This document shows, in pieces, positions 31,787 to 40,504 of a stretch of 64,000 nt of DNA. Source of the DNA: Comamonas sp. lk (GTDB lineage: Bacteria > Pseudomonadota > Gammaproteobacteria > Burkholderiales > Burkholderiaceae_C); NCBI GenBank assembly GCA_945869165.1, contig CAMBNY010000002.1:1-64000 (forward strand), read 5' to 3'. Position numbers and translations under genes: made by a program. The notes under the pieces are model-generated. The model ran no database searches. It was given only the letters and a program-made list of their open reading frames with translations, and was not told where the DNA came from. Each line of letters starts with the position of its first letter. Positions within the stretch are counted from its first letter, which is position 1.

Positions 31787-32629
31787 TTACCCGTACATGG
31801 CAGGCGAACCCGGCGGCCGCGACTTGAAACGTTTATGCACCCAGTAGTACTGCGCCGGGTCCTGGTCAATCCATTGTTCCAAGCTTTGATTCATGCGCAA
31901 GGTGTCGGCTTGCAGGTCCTCGCTGGGGAAATCGTGCCAGGCTGCGCTCAGGGTGACCTCGTAGCCACCGGGCACCAGACGGGTAATCAAAGCACAAACG
32001 CGTGCGCGCCCAAGCTTGGCAAAGCGCGACAGTGCGGGAACGGTAGCGGCGGGTACACCATAAAACGGTACCCATAGCGCGCCATCCGCGCCGAAATCCA
32101 TATCCGGCGACAAGTGCAAACGGATGCCCTTGCGCAAACCGCGCAGTACCGGTTGCGGCCCGTCTTTGCGGGCAATAGAAAACACGTTCCCTGAACGGTT
32201 GCGGCCTTGAACCATCCATTCTTCTGCCCAGGCGTTGGATAAGGGCACGTAGATGCAAGCCGTCCTGATTTGCTGCAACTCAGTGAGCACCACGCCGCCC
32301 ACATCCAAACCCACCGTATGGGGCGCCATAAATATCAAGGGATCGGGATTGCGTAATTCCTCCAAAGCGCCCGCAAAATGGATGCGATGGCGCAATACGG
32401 AGGGCGGCGCATGCCAAAGCCAGGCGCGGTCCAGCAAGGACTGGGCGAATAAGCGGAAGTGGCGGCGCGCCATCGCGGTGCGCTGCACCGCAGTCAAATG
32501 CCCGAAACAGGCCGCAAGGTTGGTCTGCACAACGCCGCGCCGGCGCCGGGCGAACCCATACAAAAGCACGCCCAATACGCTGCCGATAGCGCGCAACACT
32601 GGCAGCGGCAAAAAAGCCAACAAACGCAT
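31787..32629 (-). CDS. Lysophospholipid/lipid A acyltransferase (LpxL family)
   Basis: HX4D (MAPHTVGLD), SPDMDFGADGALWVPFYGVPAATV; start set at MRLLAFLPL. Confidence 0.88.
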   Translation of the reverse strand: MRLLAFLPLPVLRAIGSVLGVLLYGFARRRRGVVQTNLAACFGHLTAVQRTAMARRHFRLFAQSLLDRAWLWHAPPSVLRHRIHFAGALEELRNPDPLIFMAPHTVGLDVGGVVLTELQQIRTACIYVPLSNAWAEEWMVQGRNRSGNVFSIARKDGPQPVLRGLRKGIRLHLSPDMDFGADGALWVPFYGVPAATVPALSRFAKLGRARVCALITRLVPGGYEVTLSAAWHDFPSEDLQADTLRMNQSLEQWIDQDPAQYYWVHKRFKSRPPGSPAMYG

Positions 32630-32646
32630 GAAAAGAATCAACGGGT

Positions 32647-33483
32647 TCAAGCAAGAGGCTCCTGGCGCGGCTGCTTGTAGCGTTCGTAACCCCACAAATA
32701 CTGGGTTGGGCACTGGCGCACCAAGCCTTCCATGGCGCTGTTGATGTGCGCGACCATGGAAGCAATATCTGATTGCATGTCCACATCGAATTTGCAGGCA
32801 TGGATGCAATAGCCGCGGCCCCAGGGGAGCCGCTCACCCCAAGCAATCACTACGTCGGCCCCGGTTTGCAAAACTAGTTTGGCCGCAAGCGTCATGGTGT
32901 AGGCCGGGCGACCCCACACCGGCGACCAAATCCCCATCCCCAGTGGCGGCACCTGATCGGGCAATAGACCGACGGCCTCGCCATTGCGCAATGCCTTGAG
33001 TAATTTACGCACGCCTTGCAAATTGGTGGGCACCGTCAGCATGCCCTGGCGACTGCGCGAGGCTTGCAACATCGACGCCAACCAAGCTTGCCTGGGCGGG
33101 CGGTACAAGACCGTCATCGGGCCATAGCGTGGGGCAAACAAAGTTGCCGCAGTCGGTGCCGTCACTTCAAAACAACCTAAATGCGGCGTCAAAAAAATCA
33201 CTCCTCTACCGCTGGCGTAAGCGGCCTGGACTACTTCCTGCCCATCCCAGTGCACCGGCACCGGGGCTCCAAACCACAAGCGGGGCGATTCGAGCACGCT
33301 ACAGCCCGCCTGCCCAAGGGCGCGCCAAGCCTGGCGCCAGCCATAGCCAGCTTGGTGCAACTGTTCCTTAAACCGCTGCCGGTAGTCCCGTGACAACAGG
33401 TAGGTCAGAAAACCCAGCAAAAAACCGGCACCATGCAATAGCCACAATGGGCAACGGGAGAGCAGACGAATCCAAAGATGCAT
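32647..33483 (-). CDS. Lysophospholipid/lipid A acyltransferase (LpxL family)
   Basis: HX4E (TPHLGCFE), LLPDQVPPLGMGIWSPVWGRPAYT. Confidence 0.88.
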   Translation of the reverse strand: MHLWIRLLSRCPLWLLHGAGFLLGFLTYLLSRDYRQRFKEQLHQAGYGWRQAWRALGQAGCSVLESPRLWFGAPVPVHWDGQEVVQAAYASGRGVIFLTPHLGCFEVTAPTAATLFAPRYGPMTVLYRPPRQAWLASMLQASRSRQGMLTVPTNLQGVRKLLKALRNGEAVGLLPDQVPPLGMGIWSPVWGRPAYTMTLAAKLVLQTGADVVIAWGERLPWGRGYCIHACKFDVDMQSDIASMVAHINSAMEGLVRQCPTQYLWGYERYKQPRQEPLA

Positions 33484-33493
33484 AGGGCTTTGC

Positions 33494-33661
33494 TAGAATG
33501 AAACGGTCGCCGAGTTAAACGAGCAACTTGCAGGGCGACGACACAATCAACCGGCGTGATCGGCCAATTGTGCCTTGTCCCAAGGGGCAAATCTGCTAAA
33601 GCGTTCGCCAGCTCCCGAGATTGGCAACGCATGTCAACCTCATATTTTTTGGAGAGCAAGC
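33494..33661 (+). promoter_or_regulatory. metK promoter (TAGAAT -10-like) and structured 5' leader
   Basis: TAGAAT at 33494-33499; four consecutive inverted repeats at 33506-33539, 33542-33572, 33573-33585, 33601-33630; T6 at 33645-33650; RBS GGAGAG at 33651. Confidence 0.55.
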
Positions 33662-34843
33662 ATGGCGAACGATTTTCTTTTTACCTCCGAGTCGGTGTCC
33701 GAAGGACATCCGGACAAAGTATCCGACCAGATTTCCGATGCGATTCTGGACGCGATTTTCAAGCAAGACCCCAAGTCCCGCGTCGCAGCGGAAACCCTTT
33801 GCAACACCGGACTGGTGGTTCTAGCCGGTGAGATCACCACCAACGCGCATGTGGACTACATTCAAGTAGCACGCGACACCATCAAACGTATCGGCTACGA
33901 CAACACCGAGTACGGCATCGATTACAAGGGCTGCGCCGTGATGGTGTGCTACGACAAGCAATCCAACGACATCGCACAAGGCGTGGACCATGCCTCGGAC
34001 GACCACCTGAACACGGGCGCCGGCGATCAGGGTTTGATGTTTGGCTATGCCTGCAACGAAACGCCCGAGCTGATGCCCGCGCCGATTTACTACGCACACC
34101 GCCTGGTCGAACGCCAAGCCCAGCTGCGCAAGGACGGCCGCCTGCCATTTTTGCGCCCTGACGCGAAGAGCCAGGTCACCATGCGCTATGTGGATGGGAA
34201 GCCGCACAGCATCGACACCGTCGTGCTATCTAGCCAACACAGCCCCGACCAGTCGGAGACCGCCACCAAGATGAAGGACTCGTTTCGCGAGGCCATCATC
34301 GAAGAGATTATCAAGCCGGTGCTGCCCAAAGAATGGCTCAAAGACACGCGCTTTCTGATCAACCCGACCGGTCGCTTTGTGGTCGGCGGCCCCCAGGGAG
34401 ACTGCGGCCTGACCGGTCGCAAAATCATTGTGGACACCTACGGCGGTGCCTGCCCCCACGGTGGCGGTGCGTTTTCAGGGAAAGACCCCAGCAAAGTAGA
34501 CCGCTCGGCCGCTTACGCTGCGCGCTATGTAGCGAAAAATATTGTCGCGGCCGGTTTGGCCAAGCAATGCCAAATTCAGGTGGCCTACGCCATCGGTGTG
34601 GCCCAGCCCATGAATGTGACTGTGTATACCGAGGGCACTGGCGTGATTTCCGACGAGAAAATCGCCGCGCTGATCAGCGAGCACTTCGACCTGCGCCCCA
34701 AAGGCATCATCCAGATGCTGGACCTGCTGCGCCCGATTTACGAAAAAACCGCGTCCTATGGCCACTTCGGCCGCGAAGAACCCGAATTCACCTGGGAACG
34801 CACGGACAAAGCAGCGGCGCTGCGTGCAGCGGCAGGCCTATGA
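33662..34843 (+). CDS. metK: S-adenosylmethionine synthetase
   Basis: [60 protein letters not shown]. Confidence 0.97.
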   Translation: MANDFLFTSESVSEGHPDKVSDQISDAILDAIFKQDPKSRVAAETLCNTGLVVLAGEITTNAHVDYIQVARDTIKRIGYDNTEYGIDYKGCAVMVCYDKQSNDIAQGVDHASDDHLNTGAGDQGLMFGYACNETPELMPAPIYYAHRLVERQAQLRKDGRLPFLRPDAKSQVTMRYVDGKPHSIDTVVLSSQHSPDQSETATKMKDSFREAIIEEIIKPVLPKEWLKDTRFLINPTGRFVVGGPQGDCGLTGRKIIVDTYGGACPHGGGAFSGKDPSKVDRSAAYAARYVAKNIVAAGLAKQCQIQVAYAIGVAQPMNVTVYTEGTGVISDEKIAALISEHFDLRPKGIIQMLDLLRPIYEKTASYGHFGREEPEFTWERTDKAAALRAAAGL

Positions 34844-34916
34844 GGCCTGTGTTTGCGACAGCAAACCGGGGCTTTGCGCTGAGGCACAAAGCAGCGGCGC
34901 TGCGTGCAGCGGCAGG
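34806..34916 (+). repeat. 31-bp direct repeat duplicating the metK 3' end
   Basis: ACAAAGCAGCGGCGCTGCGTGCAGCGGCAGG at 34806-34836 and identical at 34886-34916 (offset 80 bp). Confidence 0.95.
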
Positions 34917-34935
34917 GCTGTAATACACAACGCGC

Positions 34936-36186
34936 ATGAAGCTGCAGACACAACGCCTGATAGACCGCTGGCTAGGTCAGGTTCTGTGCGGCGCAGTATC
35001 GGGCTGGGTGCAACTGACTAACTTATGGCGCAAGCCTGCGGTGATGCCGCAGGATGCGCGCCATATTTTGGTCATCCTGCTGTCGGAGATGGGCAGCATT
35101 GTTTTAGCCGGCCCGATGTTCGCTGCGCTGCGCCAGCGCTACCCGCAAGCGGCGATTCACATTCTTCAGCTCAAAAAAAACCAAGAAGTCACACGCTTGC
35201 TGTCGCTCACTGACACGGCGCATATGCATTCGATTGACGACCGCAGCGGTGGGGCGTTGGTGAGCGACATCTTGCGCGTGAGCGCAAAACTGCATGGCAT
35301 AGGTATCGATGCAGTCATCGACTGCGAATTGTTTTCCCGGGTAAGTGCGCTCCTGTCATTTGCCTGCGGTGCACCGGTGCGCACGGGCTTCACGCCGCAT
35401 ACCCAGGAAGGCCTGTATCGGGGCAGCTTTATCACGCACGCCATTCCTTACAACCCGTACCAGCACATCAGCTTGCAGTTTTTGTCGCTAGTCGATGCGC
35501 TGCAAGCGGCCGGCACGCCGCGTAACAAAGCTGCACCGATCCGCTCGGTACCGCAACATAGTGACTTGTCGGTGCCCTTCACGCCAGCAGAGCTTTCTTC
35601 GTACCGTGAAAAACTGGTCCAGGACCATCAGGCCGCGCAATCCAAACGCCTGGTCCTTTTGTATGCGGGTGGCGGCATCCTGCCCGAGCGCGCCTGGCCC
35701 AAGGAGCACTATGCGCGCGTTGCTCAGGGCCTGTGCCAGCAAGGCTACGCCGTCGGACTGATAGGTCTGAAGGATGATGCCGCTTTGGCGCAGCACCTTA
35801 CGACCCTGGTAGGCAGCGATTTATGTATCGACCTGACCGGCTACACCCGCAGCATCCGTGAGTTGTTGATGTTGTTTTATGCGGCCGATTTACTCATTAC
35901 CAACGATGGCGGTCCCGGCCATTTCGCCACCTTAACGCCGATCCAAACCATGGTGTTTTTCGGGCCTGAAACCGGCAAGCTCTACGGCCCCTTGGGTAAA
36001 CGCAACATAGTGCTTGAATCGGGTATCGCCTGCTCGCCTTGCCTGAGCGCTTACAACCACCGCCTGACTTTTTGCGATGGCGATAACCAGTGCCTCAAGC
36101 GTATCGCGCCGGACCCGGTGCTGGACCAGGCCCTGGCCTTCCTGCAAACGCAGCGTGGCGTGCAGGCGGCAGCAGCGGGCGCATGA
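34936..36186 (+). CDS. Glycosyltransferase family 9 (heptosyltransferase-like)
   Basis: ILVILLSEMGSIVLAGPMFAALRQRYP; LLITNDGGPGHFATLTPIQTMVFFGPETGKLYGP. Confidence 0.88.
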   Translation: MKLQTQRLIDRWLGQVLCGAVSGWVQLTNLWRKPAVMPQDARHILVILLSEMGSIVLAGPMFAALRQRYPQAAIHILQLKKNQEVTRLLSLTDTAHMHSIDDRSGGALVSDILRVSAKLHGIGIDAVIDCELFSRVSALLSFACGAPVRTGFTPHTQEGLYRGSFITHAIPYNPYQHISLQFLSLVDALQAAGTPRNKAAPIRSVPQHSDLSVPFTPAELSSYREKLVQDHQAAQSKRLVLLYAGGGILPERAWPKEHYARVAQGLCQQGYAVGLIGLKDDAALAQHLTTLVGSDLCIDLTGYTRSIRELLMLFYAADLLITNDGGPGHFATLTPIQTMVFFGPETGKLYGPLGKRNIVLESGIACSPCLSAYNHRLTFCDGDNQCLKRIAPDPVLDQALAFLQTQRGVQAAAAGA

Positions 36187-36671
36187 TCACTGAACGCATC
36201 TGGCGTGAGCGCCTGCTGGCAATGCTGCGCTGGCTGCTTGGCATCCGCTACATCAAATTCGGCATGGTGGGGGCGAGCGGCACCGTGGTCAATATCGTGG
36301 TGCTTTATCTGGGGCACGAGTATTTGTTTCAAAGCCTTGAGGGACCACAAGGGAAGCCTTATGCCTCACTGGCCCTGGCGATTGCCGTGGCCACCGTCAA
36401 CAACTTCACCTGGAACCGGCTGTGGACTTGGGCCGACCGCGTTACCCAGGCGCCTCTGGAGGCGGGCCTCGAAACACCGCCCCCATCCAGTCTGGCAGCA
36501 CAGTTAGCCAAGTACACACTAGCATCCTTGTTTGGTAGCGGTTTGCAATACGTGCTTACGCTGTGGCTGACACACAGCATGCACTACATGCTGGCCAATC
36601 TGATTGCGATCATCATCGCCAGTCTGAGTAATTTTTTAGCCAACGACCGCTGGACTTTTCGCAAGCGCTAA
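36183..36671 (+). CDS. GtrA-family membrane protein
   Basis: IRYIKFGMVGASGTVVNIVVLYLGHEYLF...NFTWNRLWTWADR...NFLANDRWTFRKR. Confidence 0.85.
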   Translation: MITERIWRERLLAMLRWLLGIRYIKFGMVGASGTVVNIVVLYLGHEYLFQSLEGPQGKPYASLALAIAVATVNNFTWNRLWTWADRVTQAPLEAGLETPPPSSLAAQLAKYTLASLFGSGLQYVLTLWLTHSMHYMLANLIAIIIASLSNFLANDRWTFRKR

Positions 36672-36681
36672 AGTATCCCGC

Positions 36682-38478
36682 ATGGTGTCCGACCCGCAGC
36701 CCCTCACCAGCGTGACAGAACGCGCACTTTGGCCTTGGTGGGTCTTGCTCTTTTGCGCGGTCGGGCTTTATTTTTTTGGATTGTCCAGCCCTTACGCGCC
36801 CACCAACGGGGACGAAATGGTCTACATCCATATCGCCCGGCTCACAGCCGCTTCCGGGCATTGGTTGCCGCTGGTGTCAGACCTGGACCATATGCGTAAC
36901 ACCAAACCGCCGCTTTTATTCTGGCAAGCCATCGCCAGCGGTGACTGGGGTGCCCAGGGCACACTTTTTTCATTGCGCTGGCCCAGCGTGGTCTACACCT
37001 TGTTAAGCGCAGCTGCCGTGGGGTGGATGACGCTGCGCATTGGCGTTCAGTGGCGTACCGCCGCTGTGGCGGCCATCGCCTATCTCGCATTTTTCTCTAC
37101 CTACCGTTATGGCCGCGCGTACCTCACCAGTGCACCTGAGACCTTTTGGTTGGCCTTGCCGCTTTGGTACTTGCTCTTGCAGCAAAGTGCAGCCGCCCCA
37201 TCGGATGGGCACAGGCAATCCCAGAGTGATCAGCGCAGCGCCTGGTCTGTTGGAACTTACACCGTATGCGGCGCCCTCATGGGCGTGGGCCTGCTCTATA
37301 AGTCTTTTGCGCTGATCGCCCCTGCCGCCGCCACACTCGCCTGCGCACTGTGGCTTTCACAAGCACCGCCCAAGCTGCGTGGCTTGGTGCGCGTTGGGGT
37401 CGGCGTGTCATGGGCTGCGCTTATTGCTTTGTGCGTCTTTGCGCTGTGGTTTGTTGTGGACCCCGATCCGGGAGCTATTTGGCAGGAGTTTGTGATTGGC
37501 GAGAACGCCGGCAAGTTGCAAGCGAGTGGAGGCTATTGGCATGCGGCTTTGGCCGGCGATAACCCGCTTTGGCTACAGGCCCTGGCCTATCCAGAAAACG
37601 CCGGCTTGCTGCTGCCGGTTGCTTTAGGCTTGTGCCTGTACGGATTACGGGCCGGCTGGCGTGGACATTGGCGGGCCTGGGTAGGAAAGCCGCAAGGCAC
37701 TTTGCTGGTCTGGCTCATCGTCTGGTTGCTGGTTTTTTGCATCCCCAGCCAGCGCTCGGCACGCTACCTGATACCGGCGATGCCGGCCTTTGCCGTCCTG
37801 CTGGCACTGCATTGGGAACGGTTGGGGCGCGGCTGGTTTGCCGTGACTTTGGTGATCGCCGCCTTGGCCCTGGGCATGCTCGCGCGCATTGCTTGGGTTA
37901 TGCACGACATGGGCATCGCAGAGGACCGCAATCTGTGGACCACACTTTTTTTTGCCGGAATTGGGCTGGGTGCCTGTGTTGCGGGGATGCTTAAGCCAGC
38001 TTGGACCCGCGATGCGACGCTGCCGGCCTGCCTTGCCTTGTATGCGTGTTTCACCGCGATGACCGCCCCCTTGTCGGGCGCGCAAGGGGAATATGACAGC
38101 GAGGTCAAAGCACGCATGCACGGGCTGCGCATCGCCGTGCCTAGCGGATTTAACGCCCAATACGAGCGCTTTGAATTCCTATTGCCCGGAAACACTTTGC
38201 TGCCCTACGCCGCAAAGAACAGCGATAGCGCGGCCTTGGGCACCGACTTAGTACCTGAGCAGCGCTTGGACAACCTACTTCAAAATCACGATGCAGTGGT
38301 CTGGCTGGAGCCAGATGTGGCAAACAGCCGGGTAAGTTGTTTGCCACGATGTGTCGTGCTGGGGCAGCGCTGGCATGTGAAAAGCCGTCACCGGGCAGGC
38401 GAGGTGAACTTGTCCAATCTGTGGCGACCGCAAGAATGGCTATTTGGCAAAGAACTGCTGATTGTCCCAGCCCCTTAG
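36682..38478 (+). CDS. ArnT/PMT-like glycosyltransferase family 39 membrane protein
   Basis: Multi-TM protein with NGDEMVYIHIARLTAASGHWLPLVSDLDHMRNTKPPLLFW (periplasmic loop motif) and PSQRSARYLIPAMPAFAVLLAL. Confidence 0.85.
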   Translation: MVSDPQPLTSVTERALWPWWVLLFCAVGLYFFGLSSPYAPTNGDEMVYIHIARLTAASGHWLPLVSDLDHMRNTKPPLLFWQAIASGDWGAQGTLFSLRWPSVVYTLLSAAAVGWMTLRIGVQWRTAAVAAIAYLAFFSTYRYGRAYLTSAPETFWLALPLWYLLLQQSAAAPSDGHRQSQSDQRSAWSVGTYTVCGALMGVGLLYKSFALIAPAAATLACALWLSQAPPKLRGLVRVGVGVSWAALIALCVFALWFVVDPDPGAIWQEFVIGENAGKLQASGGYWHAALAGDNPLWLQALAYPENAGLLLPVALGLCLYGLRAGWRGHWRAWVGKPQGTLLVWLIVWLLVFCIPSQRSARYLIPAMPAFAVLLALHWERLGRGWFAVTLVIAALALGMLARIAWVMHDMGIAEDRNLWTTLFFAGIGLGACVAGMLKPAWTRDATLPACLALYACFTAMTAPLSGAQGEYDSEVKARMHGLRIAVPSGFNAQYERFEFLLPGNTLLPYAAKNSDSAALGTDLVPEQRLDNLLQNHDAVVWLEPDVANSRVSCLPRCVVLGQRWHVKSRHRAGEVNLSNLWRPQEWLFGKELLIVPAP

Positions 38479-38496
38479 GGCGCACTTTGAGCAAAC

Positions 38497-39207
38497 TCAG
38501 CCTTGTCGGCTTCGCACAAAACGCCGGATAGCAAAGCTGTGCAGCGCTATCCACAAACAGGGATCGAGTACCGCGTCCCACACATTCCCGCTGGGCCAGC
38601 GCGAAAACCAAAACACCAGCAAAACTAGCAACAACAAAGCTGGCATTGCGCCAGATACGTGATGCCAACGACCACTTCGCACCCAAGCCAATAATGCGCA
38701 GGCCAGCAAGCCAGCGCTGCACACGGGGTGGAAACCCCACACGTAGACGCTGAAGGGCAAGAAACCAAAGGTATCGATTAACAAGATCCAGCCCAGCGCC
38801 AGTGCCCCTACAAGAAATACAGGCCCGGTACGCGCTATACCCGTGGCGGCGGGAGACATCGGATAAGTGGTAGAGCTGAGGGACGGATTGCGCTCACCAA
38901 AGTAGCCAACTACATAATGCAGTGCCAATGCACAGGCCATCAAACTAGGCTTCTGAAAAGCCAAACCTAGCCAGTAGCTCAGACCCCACGGGCCCAGGTA
39001 AAAAGTCCAAACTGCAAGGCTTGCCGCCATGAACACACGGGCTTTTGAAACCTTCGGCCTTTGCAGCCCCAAACCGCCCAGCAGCACCGCCGCTACGACC
39101 AGGGCCCAGCCGACTTGGCCTAACCAAGGCAAGTAGGCCGGATCGGGTAGCAGCGGCGCAGCATCCTGCGCAAGGTGGGCAATTGGCGAAAAATCAAGCG
39201 GCGTCAT
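38497..39207 (-). CDS. Hypothetical multi-spanning membrane protein
   Basis: Hydrophobic ORF from MTPLDFSPIAHLAQ; ATGA overlap with the upstream sialidase-like gene. Confidence 0.7.
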   Translation of the reverse strand: MTPLDFSPIAHLAQDAAPLLPDPAYLPWLGQVGWALVVAAVLLGGLGLQRPKVSKARVFMAASLAVWTFYLGPWGLSYWLGLAFQKPSLMACALALHYVVGYFGERNPSLSSTTYPMSPAATGIARTGPVFLVGALALGWILLIDTFGFLPFSVYVWGFHPVCSAGLLACALLAWVRSGRWHHVSGAMPALLLLVLLVFWFSRWPSGNVWDAVLDPCLWIALHSFAIRRFVRSRQG

Positions 39208-40439
39208 GGCAGGCCCGCCGACTGTGCCACGATCGATGGCGGCCCCGCGACCCAGGCAAAGCGCTGCCACACGATGAACTTTCGATCCTCGGTGTAGCTC
39301 AGCCACAAATGGCCGTCGGCCATTGCGATGGCCGGGTAAGAAAATTCACGCGCTGTGCTGCCCTGCGCTAAATGGGCGATCGTGACCCATCGCTGTTCAT
39401 CCTGCATTGCCGCCAAGTCCAAAACATGGCGACCCGCTTTCAGCGGGTTATAGACCAGCAAATGCTGATCTCCAATACTCAATGTAGCGACGCTGGAGTT
39501 AGGATTGTCCAAGGCTAAGTCGCCACCATCAGTCCAATGGCGGCCACCGTTGTGGGTTTTTGCTACGCGAATCTGGCCGTTAGGGCCGGCATCGCGCATC
39601 AAGGCCCACCAGTACGATTCGTCCAAAGCCAGCAAGGCCGGTTGCAAATTTCGTTGATCATTGGCCAAGATCCGACGGACTCCGGCAAAGTTACCCTGAC
39701 TGTTCAAGCGCACAGCCACCGCACTTTTTCGGACCAACTCGAAATATGCGGGTAATACGGCCCCGCCGTCGGCCAGCGCCAAGGGCGCTGTGCGGACCAG
39801 ATAACTGATATTCCACATCCATGAAAGTGGTAGCACATCTAACGGCTCAAAGTGAATGGCCTGGCCTGCTTGCGCAGGGCGTTGACGCAAATGTAAAACG
39901 CGCCCAGCCGCCCAGCCGCCTAGACCGGTGCCCACCACATACAAATGCACCTGGCCCTGAGGATCGAGCCAGGCCACGGGATTGCCCAGGCGGCGTATGC
40001 CAAAGCCCAGTTGCCCCGCCAGGTCCCACCGGTCCACCACCAAGCTGGCATCGGACCAGGTGCCACTGGCACGGTCTAAGGTCGACATCGCGATTTGCAC
40101 ATTGGGCGCGCTTTCGCGGTCACCGGCAAACCAGAACGCCATCAGGCTCGCCGGGTTACTCTGTGGCAAAGCGACCAAAGTGCTGGCATGGGCTGCCAAA
40201 ACGCCTGGCGGCATAGGAATACGCCCTTGCCCTATTCGCTCCCAATGACCGATGCCCTGTGGCAGCACCTGCTGTGACGACGTTTGCGATGGCGTCTGCA
40301 TTGCTGCCAAAGAGGGCAAAGGCTCGATGCGAGCACGTGCCGGCAGCAGCTCAGCGCGACGGGCGCCATCAGCCCATACGAGCAGCGAACAAAGGCCGAG
40401 CGCAATCGCACCACGCAACAAAACGAATAAAACGTGCAT
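39204..40439 (-). CDS. Sialidase-like (BNR/Asp-box) secreted or membrane-anchored protein
   Basis: Asp-box-like THNGGRHW, N-terminal signal/anchor; beta-propeller-like spacing. Confidence 0.65.
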   Translation of the reverse strand: MHVLFVLLRGAIALGLCSLLVWADGARRAELLPARARIEPLPSLAAMQTPSQTSSQQVLPQGIGHWERIGQGRIPMPPGVLAAHASTLVALPQSNPASLMAFWFAGDRESAPNVQIAMSTLDRASGTWSDASLVVDRWDLAGQLGFGIRRLGNPVAWLDPQGQVHLYVVGTGLGGWAAGRVLHLRQRPAQAGQAIHFEPLDVLPLSWMWNISYLVRTAPLALADGGAVLPAYFELVRKSAVAVRLNSQGNFAGVRRILANDQRNLQPALLALDESYWWALMRDAGPNGQIRVAKTHNGGRHWTDGGDLALDNPNSSVATLSIGDQHLLVYNPLKAGRHVLDLAAMQDEQRWVTIAHLAQGSTAREFSYPAIAMADGHLWLSYTEDRKFIVWQRFAWVAGPPSIVAQSAGLP

Positions 40440-40504
40440 AACTCGATCTTAGCTGCCCGCGATTTTTCCAGAGGTAATTTGCAAGCAAGGGCTAAACTGC
40501 CCGC

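Noticed and set aside
33498-33518. Six-codon leader peptide ATGAAACGGTCGCCGAGTTAA upstream of metK
   Set aside because: Overlaps the -10-like element, so it would not be transcribed intact; no Met-rich content.
33506-33630. Direct match to the known SAH riboswitch
   Set aside because: The conserved strings I recall (GAGGAGCGCUGC, GCCAGGCUCGG, AACGGCGCUC) are absent; left only as an unclassified structured leader.
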